A stretch of DNA of 64,000 nt from Ceratotherium simum simum (taxonomy: Eukaryota; Chordata; Mammalia; Perissodactyla; Rhinocerotidae): assembly GCF_000283155.1 (NCBI RefSeq), contig NW_004454292.1:194955-258954 (forward strand), in the 5' to 3' direction. The notes under the pieces are model-generated. The model searched no databases. It had not been told where the DNA came from and worked only from the letters and a program-made list of their open reading frames with translations. Positions 24,510 through 36,334 of the stretch are shown here, piece by piece (position 1 is the stretch's first letter; each line of letters begins with the position of its first letter). The position numbers and the translations under genes are program-made.

Positions 24510-24740
24510 TATAATAGTCACAATTAAACATCTACTATGTTCTAGGCTCTATGATAAGCCTTGAAAATAGATGAATGAAAACATGTCCTTGCTCTCAAGG
24601 ATCATACAACAACGAATGAACAAAGTAGAACAGAGAAGATAATCAGAGAAAGTCAAGGAAGGGTCCACAGTGATATCCAAATTGGCTTTTGAGGAAGAAA
24701 AGGAATTTGACGGTAGGACTTAAAGGTCATGTCTTTATAT
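24510..24740 (-). repeat. L2 LINE 3' fragment
   Basis: The sequence aaacatctactatgttctag gctctatgataagcct, then tccttgctctcaaggatcat, is the L2 3' end in antisense. Confidence 0.6.
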
Positions 24741-24764
24741 GAAACTCTAGGCATGACAAATTTA

Positions 24765-25000
24765 ATCTAAAGTGATAAAAGGTAGATCAGTGGTTGCCTA
24801 AAGCCAGGGATGGGAATTGGAGATTGACTGGGAAGTATGTATATAAGAGAACCACTGAAGTGATGGAAATGTTCGGAATCACTGGTAGTAGTGATGGTTA
24901 CCTGGGTATATACATTTCTTAAAACTCATCAAATCATACACTTAAAATATGTGCATTTTATCATATGTAATATACTTCAGTAAAAGGTAATTTTCAAAAA
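24765..25000 (+). mobile_element. L1 LINE 3' UTR fragment
   Basis: The text gtagatcagtggttgcctaa, then actcatcaaatcatacactt aaaatatgtgcattttatca, is typical of older L1 3' UTRs in sense orientation. Confidence 0.7.
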
Positions 25001-25849
25001 GGGACTGAGGCAACCACATGGGCTACTTTTTGTGTGGCAAAAACTCCTATATTCCAATTGGAAAGTAGTTATCAGTATTCTGTGAGGAGGAAAATGTTTT
25101 CTCGAAATAAACAGAGTTTAAAGCTGCAGCACAGTTTCTTATTTTAGACCTCTCCTAAAGAAGTAATGGGCAAAAAATGTAGAGCTAGGCAGAGTTCCAA
25201 GAGAACAGGCTATTTCTAAGTTTATATGATATTGCTAAAAAAAGCATTTTCATAATACAAATTTCCATTTATAATGTAATTATTAAATGTGTGGGTAGGA
25301 GACTACCAGGTGAGGAGTTAAAGAGTTCTTTTGCTAACTTTGTGATTCTGGGCAAATTAATTCCCATCTTTGGGATTATTTCAGCTCTAAAATAAGAAGG
25401 CTGGTTTCTCTACGATTTCTTTCACTTTTAAGATTCAATTATTCTTACAAGGTTGAAATCTCCACATAGAGTTTCCAAATGAAATCCCTAAGGTAAATCC
25501 CAGATATTGAAAGTGATGCATTAAAACAAGTTCTATCACGTACTGAGTATCAGAAGTATTTTATGCAACTTTTGAGATTGGTAATTTGAGGTTCTTAGTA
25601 AACTTTATGAATTTTCTTAATCAAATTTAATTTTACTTATATCTGTTATTTCTTACCAGCTAATCACACAGGTTCTTCTAAAAATTCTACGGTACTAGAT
25701 ACATTACTCTATATATAACCATTCCTTTTCTTTGCAAATGAAGAAATCGAGGGTTATAGACATTAACCTTGCTAAAAAGAATATCTCTGCAAAGACAAAA
25801 CTGTTAGATCAGATGTGTCATATAATGTTTTAAGTAAAAAGTTTTAGAA

Positions 25850-26045
25850 AGAATATATATATGGACAGATGGATATTGGTACAAACATAGAAAGCTTTTT
25901 CTGGAAGGAAATACAACAAAAAGTTAGTAACACTATCTTTAGGGAGAGAGTTTAGGGTGGAGAGAGGTAGTTTTTCTATTTTTATTTTCTGCACTATGGA
26001 AAAATTTCCAAAATGAATATTTGTTACTTCTATTGTTTAAAAATT
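25850..26045 (+). repeat. LINE 3'-end-like fragment
   Basis: The pattern ggagagagtttagggtggag then ttctgcactatggaaaaatt tccaaaatgaatatttgtta c resembles old LINE 3' tails. Family uncertain. Confidence 0.35.
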
Positions 26046-26637
26046 ATGCTCTTAAGTTGGACTTATGGGCTATATTTTCCTTTTATTCTCTATATTTAAG
26101 GGGAAAAAAAGTAATGTTTGGCTTTTTAAATTTCATCTTCTTTTTTAAACAATATGCCTCGTGGTTTCGTTGTTAATTCAGTTGCTTAAAGCACAAAGAA
26201 CAAAGGTCATAGGTTTGATTAATTACATTTGCAAAGAATAAAAATATCCCTTGGTCACACAATGCATTTTTAACTTTAAAAAGTCATCTGGCAAACTCGT
26301 GCTACTGATCAAAAGGATGAATCAGGTAAGAGCATGTGGTTGACTCAACACAAAACATTAATACTAGAAAATAACTCTTAACTGATGTCTTACTGACAGA
26401 GGGTAAGAGAGTAGACAGCAGTTACTCATCTCTAAGTAAACGTTTCAATTTTCATATCCATCAACTCACTGCACTTCTGAATAGAATATAAACAAGACCT
26501 TAACTGTAAGAAAAAAATAAAGTCTCTCTACTTTCAAAAAAGCTAAAAACTGGATATGTCAAAAAGCTTACTGTTTTTGAAAATGATTCATTTCTTATTC
26601 GTATACAATACAAACATCAAATAAAATACATATATAC

Positions 26638-26938
26638 CTGTAACATCTTCTGGATCTGATACAACAATATGTGCATTTAGTTCCTGTAGCTTGTGATGCA
26701 GTTCTTCTAATTTTTTATTTGATTTTTTCAAAATGTTGTCCACATAAGCCAAACTTTTTTTATCTGTTGTGACTTTCCTCAGATTTTCAGCTCCTTCTTT
26801 GATTTTCAGTTCTTTCCTTATTTCTCTCTTGATTCGATCCTTGATATCATCCAATTTCTGTTGCACCATCGTATCTGAAAAGTCTAATTTTTGAACAGCA
26901 CTCACATTCTCAGAAAATGGAAGACTTCGGGAATCTCC
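26638..26938 (-). CDS. PKN2: PKN2 coding exon 2 (HR1a, Rho/Rac-binding repeat)
   Basis: This 301-bp internal exon encodes the first HR1 (REM-1) repeat of protein kinase N2, the antiparallel coiled coil that binds GTP-loaded RhoA and Rac1 and relieves kinase autoinhibition. On the minus strand a T-rich tract ends in ctgtag (AG at 26940-26939). The exon opens in phase 0 with GDSRSLPFSENVSAVQKLDF, continues through MVQQKLDDIKDRIKREIRKE, then LKIKEGAENLRKVTTDKKSL, and ends VVSDPEDVT plus one base before donor gtatata (GT at 26637-26636). That is 100 codons, about residues 17-116 by family numbering from memory. The charged heptad-like helices and the ELKIKEGAEN motif are the HR1 hallmarks, and the motif recurs as [10 protein letters not shown] in exon 3. 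There is no initiator Met in the exon: the apparent start at 26905 is a GTG valine codon in the middle of it. No stops or frameshifts occur. Confidence 0.96.
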
Positions 26939-27186
26939 CTACAGAAAAAAAAATAAACACACAAATGTGGGAGTTTAGGAAAGTTAGCTGCTCAGTAAAA
27001 TGCGCAGCATAAGAATAAAACAATGCGTAAAGTGATTCTTCATTAAGTACATTACATTTAATTCTTCCCTTAATAAGTAACAGACTACTTATTTACCTTT
27101 ATTGTAACCATACAAAACCATAAGCTCAAAAACTCTGCCCGCTCACTAAATAACATTACCTGACAAATTTATATTAAAATAAACAT

Positions 27187-27389
27187 GGGCCGGCCCTGTG
27201 GCTTGGTGGTTAAGTGCGCGCGCTGCAATGCTGGTGGCCCGGGTTCGGATCCCGGGTGCGCATCGAGGCACCACTTCTCCGTCCATCCTGAGGCCGAGTC
27301 CCACATACAGCAACTAGAAGGATGTGCAGCTATGACATACAGCTATCTACTGGGGCTTTGGGGGGAAAAAATTAAATAAATAAAATCTT
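27187..27389 (+). mobile_element. ERE SINE, young 'gcaatgc' subfamily
   Basis: Full length, with perfect 12-bp duplication taaaataaacat at 27175-27186 and 27390-27401. It is almost identical to the opposite-strand copy at 47256-47472; I count about three substitutions outside the tail. It sits only about 250 bp upstream of PKN2 exon 2, antisense to the gene. The 64-residue open frame through it is SINE translation, not a protein. Confidence 0.97.
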
Positions 27390-27461
27390 TAAAATAAACA
27401 TAACACATCTACACACGAAAGCATCTTACAGTTGTATAAAGATAGTGGATTTTTGATATGC

Positions 27462-27845
27462 CATGAACCAAAAAGCTGGTGGTCTAGTGATTAAGATTCG
27501 GCACTCTTACAGGTCAGGGAACCACACCACCCATCTGTCGGCTGTCATGCTGTGGCAGCTGCATGTTGCTGTGATGCTGAAAGCTATGCCACTGGTATTT
27601 CAAATGCCAGCAGGGTCAACCACGGTGGGCAGGTCTCAGCAGAGCTTCCAGACTAAGACAGACTACGAAGAAGGACCTGGCCACCCACTTTCGAAAAAAT
27701 ATGCTGTGAAAACCCTATGAATAGCAGTGGAGAACTGCCAGATGTAGCGCCAGATGACAGGATGGCACAACGAGGCAGGGTTCTGCTTTGCTGTACAGAG
27801 TCTCTAGGAGTTGGAATCAACTCCATGGCACTAACTACAATGAAC
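27462..27845 (+). mobile_element. ERE-related SINE with a different (RTE-like) 3' tail
   Basis: The head and body (ggtggtctagtgattaagat, gaaccacaccacccatctgt, gctgtcatgctgtggcagct) match the 52057 copy. The 3' half is unrelated to other EREs here and ends gagttggaatcaactccatg gcactaac, the kind of tail seen on RTE-mobilised SINEs. No clear flanking duplication. The open frames within are not genes. Confidence 0.6.
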
Positions 27846-28035
27846 CCAAGCTAGATCCCAATTGCCTACACTGTGAATCTTGGGCACATTATTTAACCTT
27901 TCAAATACTCAGTTTAACCATCTGTAAAATCAAAATAATAATATTAGTCACCTTTCAGAGATATTGTGATAATTCAAAATACTGTATGTGAAGCTCCAAA
28001 CACAATTCTTGGCCCATTGTGGTCAATTAATAAGT
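27846..28035 (+). repeat. MIR SINE
   Basis: The text cttgggcacattatttaacc tttcaaatactcagtttaac catctgtaaaat is a sense MIR. It starts directly at the end of the preceding SINE. Confidence 0.7.
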
Positions 28036-29379
28036 GAAAATTATTGTTAATTTCCATAGGTGAGATAAACTCCATTTTATCATCTATAAGAATTCTCTTA
28101 AAAATAAACTAATGTTGGCAAAAATAAAATAAAGTTATACCCTTATGACCACTTTTTAGTTAATGAACTAAATGCATTAAGGCTTGGGAAGACTATATTC
28201 AGAACTCTGTTTACATATTTCATGGCTAACTATCCCAATGGACAATTTGGTTGACTCACTACAAAAATCATCATTACTAGAAAATATGTTTAAATTTATG
28301 TCCTACTGATAGAAGCTAAGATAATACACAGTACTAGTTATTGATCTTAAAATGAAAATCAAATCAGGTAAACATATCTATTCTACATTTAACCAACCCA
28401 AAGCTATGCTCTACGTATCTGTATATCATTCACTATTTTAAACTCCAGTACTATAATATTATCGGTTTTTAAACGTTTAATTTCTGAAACACAAGAAACT
28501 AGATAATGTTTGCCTTTGGGAAGACGAATTGAGTTTGTGAAGGAGACAGAAAAGAGAGAGACTTATATTTCACTGTGCACCCTTTATGTATCTTTTGAAC
28601 CACAGACCTAATTAATTAAAATATTTTCTTTAATTTTGGAGGGAATTCATCATACCCATATAAATAAGTTCTATTTAAATTCTTGGTGCAAATATTTTTT
28701 ACATCTAATTCTTAACCTCTAAAAAACACATATCTTGCAAATAGTGAGTTAAAAGATGGCGAGACATGGGGCAAGATATGGGATCTAGTCTTGGCTTTGG
28801 TACCAATTTACCCTGAGCCAATAGGTACACTATGCAAAAAATGAAGTAGTTGATCTATAAATCTGTTTTTAATCTTTTTAGGGCCAAGAACCCCCTTTGA
28901 AATTCTAACAAAAAACAGTAGAACAGAGAAAATTTCATGTTTGTATGTACAATTTCCAGATTCCACAGATCTTAGATTAAGAATTCCTGGGATAGGTGAA
29001 CTACACCTATTGGCCTTAAATTTTGGATTCTTATCTATGGAGATATAGAATGATCTTCTAACTAGGCCAAAATAATGTCTAGGTGTTTCACTATTTATAA
29101 TGGAATCTAAGTCCTATCACCCATTTATGCAGTTTCCAAAGTTTATGAATCCATCTTTGGCTGGTTATCAAAAACACTAGCACATATGACTACTGTCAAA
29201 AAATAAAATCCCAATCTCTGCAGGCTAGCTTCAGGTAAAGTGGACTGAGGCAAACAATGCTTATATGAAAAAGTTTAAGCTAGTTGCATTCCTCTAGATA
29301 TTTTTATTTCTACCCGAATAGACTTAGAAAACATCACATGAATTGCTTTCACAAATTTGTGCTTTAATATTATGTACTA

Positions 29380-29878
29380 AGCCGGAGGTTCCCTACATTT
29401 CTTGTTCCTGGTGACCTTAGTGCCTCAGAAATTTTTTCCTTACGCCCCATAGCCCAAAAGAAATACCTAACAATTTTGTTTATTAAGTAGTAAGGTCCAA
29501 ATAACTTAATAAATATTTATGTCATAACTTAATATGTTTGAAACAATACAAATTGAAAGAAAAATTACATTTTTATTTCATTCTTTAATAACCACAGTTA
29601 CTTATTAATGGGATGTGTCTGCCTGTTGGGTACTTCACAATTTCTCAAACCTTGAAATCATATTGGACACTTCCACCCTCATTTTTTGTTCCACCCTAGA
29701 AAGGGAACGTAGAAAAATCTAATATTGAAACTTAACTGACTCCAGTTAATTCACATGGTATCCAACAAATGGTGTCACTGTGTTACCCTGAAAAATTTAA
29801 AATATACTGCAGCATCCTGAGAGTTTGCTGAGGCACCCCAGAGGGCCCTGTTACATAGTTTGAGAATCGTGGCACTAA
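29380..29878. repeat. hAT-type DNA transposon, degraded
   Basis: Roughly inverted ends: ggaggttccctacatttctt at the left, and a right end reading, on the minus strand, gattctcaaactatgtaaca gggccctctggggtgcctc. These resemble hAT-Charlie/Zaphod termini. No transposase frame. Confidence 0.4.
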
Positions 29879-29939
29879 CATTTAAAGGTTGTTAAAAAAA
29901 AACAAAACAAAAAAACAACCTTTTATATGAAAATGGCTT

Positions 29940-30370
29940 CTATTTCATGTGAAACCTTTGAAAGCCCTTGTCTACTTCAACTCTCATTTCTTTTCAATTT
30001 GCTCTCTAAATTCCAATCATATCAAATTACAGAAATTTACTGCCAGAGACAATCTCTCTTGGCTCAGCTACTACGCATGCAGCACCTTTGGGATGCGCCA
30101 CCTTTCCTTCTTTCTCAACTGTCTCTTCCTGGTCCCTTCTTTGGTCAGTTAGCTTCTACTTTGTTTCAAAATTTACAATTCTTCCCTGGAAAGAATTTCC
30201 CCTGCCTATGCTCTCTCTAGAATTTAGATAGAATGCCTTTCCTGTGTGTTCTGATAGTGTGGATCTTATTTAAACAATCATCCCTTTTCTTATCTGACAA
30301 CGCCAAAGACTATGAGCAATTTGAGGGCAGGGCTTATGCCTGGCAGAGTAGTTCTGTTTTGTTTTCTTAA
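29940..30370 (+). repeat. L2 LINE 3' fragment
   Basis: Phrases such as tgagcaatttgagggcaggg cttatgcctggcagagtag, together with the pyrimidine-rich ORF-end text before them, match L2 in sense orientation. The overlapping open frames of 97 and 67 codons are remnants of this, not genes. Confidence 0.6.
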
Positions 30371-31260
30371 TGAGTTGACCATTAGATTATTTAATATTCT
30401 TCTTTTAGAATTCAGGAAAATCTGTCACCGCTAAGAAAGTCATGCTTTCCTCTTTCTGATGAAGAGAACGCATACTCCAGGAAGCTCAAAGGCAAAACTG
30501 ATATTGAATCATAGCAACTATATTAGCTAGAATTAGATATGAACCATATGTGGTTAGCATGTTTGCTTCTTCTTCCTTTTCATTGGCCTGAATTTTTAGT
30601 AACCGTATTTTTACTCCTATCTTTTGTTGTGACATGCCTCAAATACCTTTTGGAAAGGAGCAGGAAATACATACAATATAATCAGTAATTTAAAATAAAC
30701 AAATGCCCTCTGAAAGCAGACAGGAAAGGTTACAGTTCTATTACTCCTTTCCAAAAAAATTTGGTTGCAATAAACCATGAAAGTTATTGGAAAATATAAT
30801 TTTCTTGGAAATTTGGAACTGAAATGTGATATTCCCTCTATTAAATTATGTCTCTATCCTAAAAAAAATTAATAAAAGCAATTATAAATAACAGGAATCA
30901 GTACTAGGTAATGAAATAATATTCTTGACATAGGTAAAATAAATTAGCCTCAGGAAAATAAATAGCCGTTTAACCAGTGAAAATGTTCAATGATAATCTT
31001 TGTCTCAGTAGGTTCTATTACAGGCAGGCAGCAGTAACTGTCCACACCATCTACATTATATTAATTTACATTTACAAGCTTAACACTTTTATCCACCATT
31101 CACAATTCTTTCCTACTCTATAAAATTTCATGCCTCCCCTAAAAGTAATCAGTAGATACCTTTTCTCATCTTTTCCAAAGAGAGCAAAGTTAGACCCAAC
31201 CTCTAATCACAAACTGCCTTTAAAATTCATTAATATGCTCAGAAAGTACGGAGATAAAAG

Positions 31261-31280
31261 AAAAAAAAAAAAAAAAAAAA
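31261..31280 (+). repeat. A20 tract
   Basis: Uninterrupted run of 20 adenines with no recognisable SINE or LINE body attached. Confidence 0.9.
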
Positions 31281-31659
31281 GAACTAATCCTAAGCATAAA
31301 ACTAAGCTCCTAACAGCATTCATGATCCTCCACCAATCATCTATACATAAAAGAAACCCCATAATTCTCATACCTTTACCACTGAAATCACAAGCTTAGC
31401 CACTCCATTCTAGTCAAATTAATTTAACACTTTGCTGTTTACATTCTTTTGCTGGGTCTTTCTTTCTTATACCCTATTCCTTTCACTATAAATCTAGACA
31501 AAATACTTATTTCAAGTCCTTCCTGATTAATCCTACCTACCTATTTTTAATGTACTTTAAATTTCATACCATTCATATCCCTAGTGCAGTCATTCAATCA
31601 GATGGGTCAAACCCAAACACAAGGAAACCATTAGCGAAATCAATACCCTCAGGATTTAT

Positions 31660-32220
31660 AGTAGAACAATCGAAATGATTTTTAGGTAAGTAGGTTTCAA
31701 GCAGCTAAACAAATAAAATAAGGAACAGAGACCTCGACAAATAAGAAACAGAGTAAAAATTAGATAAATTTCAAAGGAACCAATAAATTACAAAATTAAG
31801 TGGATACATTGAATAGCAGATTAGACCAAGATAATGAATTAGTATAGTGGCAGATAGATAACTGAGGAAATTACTTTGAATTCATCACACAGAGATATGA
31901 GAAACTAAAAGGCATGGAAGATAAAATGAGAAGACCTAAGTTCCATTTAGTAAGAGCTCCAGAATAAGAGAACAAAAAAAATGCGGGTGAAGAACTATGT
32001 AAAGAGATAAATGGATGAGAATTTTCCAGAATTGAAGAATGATATAAATCCTTAGACTGGAAGGTCACACCAAGTTGCAAATAAGATTAAATGAAAATAA
32101 TAACAACAAAAATAAAAGAGCGAAAAGGCACTTTATCTACAAATGAACGACAACTAGATCACCAGAAGACTTTTCCTTAGTAACAACAGAGGCCCAAAAC
32201 TTTCAGCCTTTATCTTAAGG
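31660..32220 (+). mobile_element. Old L1/HAL1-type LINE fragment
   Basis: The text gagaattttccagaattgaa gaatgatataaatccttaga and ttagtaacaacagaggccca aaac follow the L1 inter-ORF/early ORF2 consensus in sense orientation. Highly degraded. Confidence 0.55.
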
Positions 32221-32879
32221 GCCTCTTATATTGCTAAGGCTTTCTCTAAAATTACAAGACAAAACAAAAAAATCTGCTTCAAAATATTAACATTCTGGGG
32301 AAAATTACAGATGAACTAATCCAGTGTCCATGGTAGATTTACATCATTCCCTGGTTCACTAATCATGTATGTGTTAATTTACGTTAAAGAAAAATTGTGC
32401 TGTGGCAGAAAAAACTGTACCATTTTTACCTCTTAAATTGACAAAGGTTTTTCTAATCATACTGTCGGCAATAATCCACATGTAAGCTGTAAACCTTTAT
32501 AAAAGTTGAAAATATGTAACAAGAAACTTAAAAATAGTGATTCCCTTTAACCCAGTAATTCTAATTCTAGAAAAAAATAAGCAGAAATTATTACTACACA
32601 GAATCGTCAATTCAGTAAGTTTTGAATTAATAATAATATGTGCAAGGCACTGCACTAGGCACAAACTCCCTTATAAAGTTTACAAATAGCAGGGCTTTAA
32701 ATCAACTTACAGGAAAGAAAAAGTTCAAGATGCTAAGTAAGTGTTATAACAAAAGAATTTCAAACAGTCTAGGGAATAAGAAAACGTTTCTCTTATTTAT
32801 GTCCTTTATCATTGCACAGCAGTATGTCCAGCCTGATACATTGCTGCTATGTACACACAGTTTTATTTCAAATTATGTT

Positions 32880-33000
32880 TAAAATAAGAATGGAAAAGAC
32901 TGGAAGGAAAGAGATTAAAATATTAACAATAATTATCTCTGGGTAAAAAAATTAAGAGGGATTTTCACTTTGTTCTTCAAAGTTTTCCATATTTTCTCTT
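32880..33000 (+). repeat. LINE 3'-end-like fragment
   Basis: The text aattatctctgggtaaaaaa, then cttcaaagttttccatattt tctc, resembles an old LINE 3' end. Weak. Confidence 0.35.
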
Positions 33001-33649
33001 TTTTTTTTTAGCAATGAATATATGCTGCCTATCTAATAAGAAGGGAAAGACATTGTTTAAAAGAAACCAAAAGTAACTTGCACTTTATTTAAATTTCGGC
33101 AAATGTAAAAGCTTATAATGATTTCTTATACTCTTATATTTGCTATTTAACTAGGTTATTTTGAGTCAATACAATTCTACTGCAAGGGATGAGACTATAC
33201 ATTCCACTGTAATTAGACCATATCATGTGCCAGCTAAGTATTTCAAGTACAGAAATGTGTTAATACGTATTTGATAAATACAACTAATTTTATATTATGA
33301 AATAATGAAATTTTTATCTGTAGACTAAAACATAAATTGACATTTTCAATTTACTGTATTTCAACAAACTCACAGTGAAGTCAAGAAAAACACTAAAATA
33401 AGAACAGGATCAGATTCAAAGAACAAAATGAAGAAAAAAGTCTGTCACTTATGACCAAGTACATCTAGGGAGAGACAGGAAAGGATGTTTACTCCTCACT
33501 GGCCAAGTTCCCAGAGAAGAAGCGAAAAAGCTGTTACTTTCTCTACATTATAGAAATATAAAACAGTCTGACCTGATAGGTGCCAAGAATGTTAGAGCAC
33601 CCATGAAAACTCACTGGGTACAATGATTCATGTACTGTTTTAGCTAGAA

Positions 33650-33815
33650 GAAATTTCAAAGATCATATAGCTTAACTCTCTCGATTCTAGTTTTGAGGAA
33701 AGCAGGTTCAAAGCAGCTAAGCCACTTACCTAAGGTCACAAAGAAGCCAGTGACCTGGCTGGGTGTAGCACACTAGTCTCCTGACTCCTAGTTTGGTGCT
33801 CTTTTACTCCACATT
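33650..33815 (-). repeat. MIR SINE
   Basis: The text gccacttacctaaggtcaca aagaagccagtgacctggct and ctcctgactcctagtttggt gctctttta matches an antisense MIR-family copy. Confidence 0.65.
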
Positions 33816-33974
33816 GCCTTCTTAAGAGGAGATCTTTGGAGTATCCATTTCCCTATATTTGAACTTATGCATTAATTAATGGATATTATGTGCCTTAAAT
33901 TAGGGATATTGACAGGACATATTTCCTCTTACTCTCTAATTTCACACTAATCCAACCCTCTGTGTCTCAGGGCA

Positions 33975-34105
33975 GAATGCTCTCAACCAGAAACCAAGAA
34001 ACCAGTTGTAACTCAAGCTCTCCATCACTAGCTATGCAACCCAAGCATGCTGTCCCATCTCTCTGTACCTGTTTGCTCATCTGCAAAATGATGTCTGGCT
34101 TTCCT
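33975..34105 (+). repeat. MIR SINE fragment
   Basis: The text catcactagctatgcaaccc and tctctgtacctgtttgctca tctgcaaaatga is MIR in sense orientation. Confidence 0.55.
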
Positions 34106-34309
34106 ATCCTTTAGTTTTTAAAACTTCATTTATTCAAAACATTCACTGAATGCTAGGCAATGGAAATGGCACAATCCTGGTTTCTTTCAGGTATTCAATT
34201 TATTAAAGAAGACAGACACGAAAACCAAACATAATCTGAAGAAGTAGCAAAGCTTTACACAAATGTAGGCCATATTTTGTGTGTGCATGTGTGTTAACAG
34301 AAGGTTCAG

Positions 34310-34450
34310 TTAGAACATAGTATGATGGAAAGAACTAAGCATTTGGAGTCAGACTGGCCATGTATAAATTCTGATACGGCAACCACACTAAAGTTTCAAT
34401 TTCTTCATCTGCAAAATGGAATTATTACAACAACCCTGACTATATTATTT
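34310..34450 (+). repeat. MIR SINE fragment
   Basis: The text catttggagtcagactggcc and ttcttcatctgcaaaatgga attattacaac is MIR in sense orientation. Confidence 0.6.
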
Positions 34451-34509
34451 CTAAGTCTCATAATGGCTATGCTTGATACTAAGCAGTATGCTTTCACAGT
34501 ACAGCTTTA

Positions 34510-34777
34510 TTTTATTTTATTTTTTTTGTGTGAGGAAGATCAGCCCTGAGCTAACATCTATTGCCAATCCTCCTCCTTTTTTTCTTTCCCTTTTTCTCCC
34601 CAAAGCCCCAGTAGATATTTGTATGTTATAAGTTGCACATCCTACTAGTTGCTGTATGTGGGACGCCACCATCAGCATGGCCCGACAAGCGGTGGGTCGG
34701 TGCATGCCCGGGATCCAAACCCGGGCCGCCAGTAGCCGAGCGTGCGCACCCAACCGCTAAGCCACGGGGCCGGCCCC
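34510..34777 (-). mobile_element. ERE SINE, composite
   Basis: Minus strand, full length with a head ending ...ccacggggccggccccc. The perfect 15-bp duplication cacagtacagcttta lies at 34495-34509 and 34778-34792. The minus- and plus-strand open frames of 60-84 codons here are frames through the SINE. Confidence 0.96.
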
Positions 34778-34892
34778 CACAGTACAGCTTTAATAGTACA
34801 GTTCCTGGCACACAGCACTGAACCAGACAGTGCTGGGCACCTACATAATACCATCCTCCTTTTATCCTTCAAAAAGAATTCCATTTTTTTAG

Positions 34893-36319
34893 GACAGCTA
34901 CATGCAAAAGAATGCAAGTAGACCACCTTCTTTCGCTATAAACAAAAATTAACTCAAAATAGATCAAAGACCTGAAGGTGAGACCTGAAATTATAAAACT
35001 CCTGGAAGAAAATATAGGCAGTACACTATTTGACATCGGTCATAAAGGGATCTTTTCAAATTCCATGTCTACTCGGACAAGGGAAACAAAAGAAAAAAAT
35101 AAACAAGTGGGACTTCATGAGATTAAAGAGCTTCTATAAGGCAAATGAAACCAGGATCAAAATGAATAGACAACCCACCAGCTGGGAGAAAATATTTGCA
35201 AATCATATATCCGACAAGGGGTTAATCTCTGTAATATATAAAGAACTCACACCACTGAACAACAAAAAAACAAACAACTTGATCAAAAAATGGGCAGGGG
35301 GGGCTGGCCCCGTCGTGTAGTGGTTAAGTGTGCGCCCTCTGCTGCTGGTGGCCCAGGTTTGGATCCTGGGCACGCACCAATGTACCACTTTGCCAGGCCA
35401 TGCTGTGGTGGCATCCCATATAAAGTGGAGGAAGATGGGCACAGATGTTAGCCCAGGGCCAGTCTTCCTCAGCAAAAAGAGGAGGAGTGGCATGGGATGT
35501 CAGCTCAGGGCTGATCTTCCTCACAACAAAAAGGGGGGGCGGGCAGAGGACATGAACAGATACTCTCCCAAGGAAGATATACAGATGGCCAATAGGCACA
35601 TGAAATGTTCAACATCACTAATCATCAGGGAAATGCAAATCAAAACTACACTAAGATATCACCTTACACCGGTTAGAATGGCTATAGTCACCAAGACAAA
35701 AAACAATCAATGTTGGAGAGGTTGTGGAGAAATGGGAACCCTAATTCACCACTGGTGGGAATGAAAACCGGTGCAGCTTCTATGGAAGACAGTATGGAGA
35801 TTCCTCAAACAATTAAAAATAGAAAGACCCTATGATCCAGCTATCCCACTACTGGCTATCTATCCAATGAATCTGAAATCAACAATCCAAAGAGGCTTAT
35901 GCACCCCTATGTTTACTGTAGCATTATTCACCATAGCCAAGAAGTGGAAGGAAGGAACCCAAGTGTCCCTCAACTGATGATTGGATAAAAAAAGATGTGG
36001 TACATATATACAATGGAATACTATTCAGCCATTAAAAAAAGACAAACTTGTCCCATTTGCAACAACATGGATGGACCTGGAGGGTATTATGTTAAGCGAA
36101 ATAAGCCACAGAGAGAAAGACAAACACCACATGACTTTACTCATATGTGGAAGATTAACACACAGACAGAGAGAACTGTTCGGTGGTCACCAGGGGCAAG
36201 GGGGTTGGGGGTGGGCACAAGGGGTGAAGGGAGGCGTTTATATGGTAACTGACAAATAATAATGTATAACTAAAATTTCACTGTTATAAACTATTAAGAC
36301 ATCAATTTAAAAAAAAAAC
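34893..36319 (+). mobile_element. Equine-type L1 LINE, 5'-truncated, split by an ERE
   Basis: A 1.4-kb insertion flanked by a perfect 14-bp duplication, ttccatttttttag (34879-34892 and 36320-36333). It holds the C-terminal part of ORF2 (gggagaaaatatttgcaaat, atgtggtacatatatacaat gg) and a 3' UTR ending ttataaactattaagacatc. An ERE at about 35298-35539 interrupts ORF2. Stops and frameshifts make it inert. It is closely similar to the copy at 60120-61856, including unusual phrases such as ggcagtacactatttgacat. Confidence 0.9.
35298..35539 (+). mobile_element. ERE SINE inserted in L1
   Basis: The head is ggggctggccccgtcgtgta and the tail ggctgatcttcctcacaaca. L1 text resumes immediately afterwards (gggcagaggacatgaac against aaaaatgggcaggg before it), so the L1 was already in place. 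Confidence 0.92.
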
Positions 36320-36334
36320 TTCCATTTTTTTAGA

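Larger units (their letters stand above)
8400..26637 (-). other. PKN2: PKN2 intron 2 (complete, 18,238 bp)
   Basis: This phase 1 intron lies between the exon 2 donor (G|gtatata) and the exon 3 acceptor (tttacag|AT). It separates HR1a from HR1b and is filled with MIR, MLT1, L1, L2, Tigger and ERE copies listed separately. Stretches with nothing I can name: 8400-9489, 10556-11262, 11636-12299, 20230-20545, 21304-22020, 22700-23930, 25000-25850 (apart from a weak MIR-like piece at 25320-25420) and 26045-26637. Confidence 0.93.

Noticed and set aside
26588..26637. Extension of the exon 2 frame to a stop (ending ...YTNKK)
   Set aside because: This is intron read-through beyond the donor at 26637-26636. 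The frame is joined to exon 3 by splicing.
27185..27379. 64-codon open frame almost repeated at 47280-47474 on the other strand
   Set aside because: Both are translations of the same young ERE SINE. The similarity comes from shared repeat sequence, not a conserved protein.
29927..30220. 97-codon open frame rich in Leu, Ser and Phe
   Set aside because: Lies in an L2 remnant. A pyrimidine-rich strand gives such composition by chance.
35030..36259. Series of ORF2-like open frames
   Set aside because: Fragments of a 5'-truncated L1 ORF2 broken by stops and an ERE. Not a host gene or an active element.
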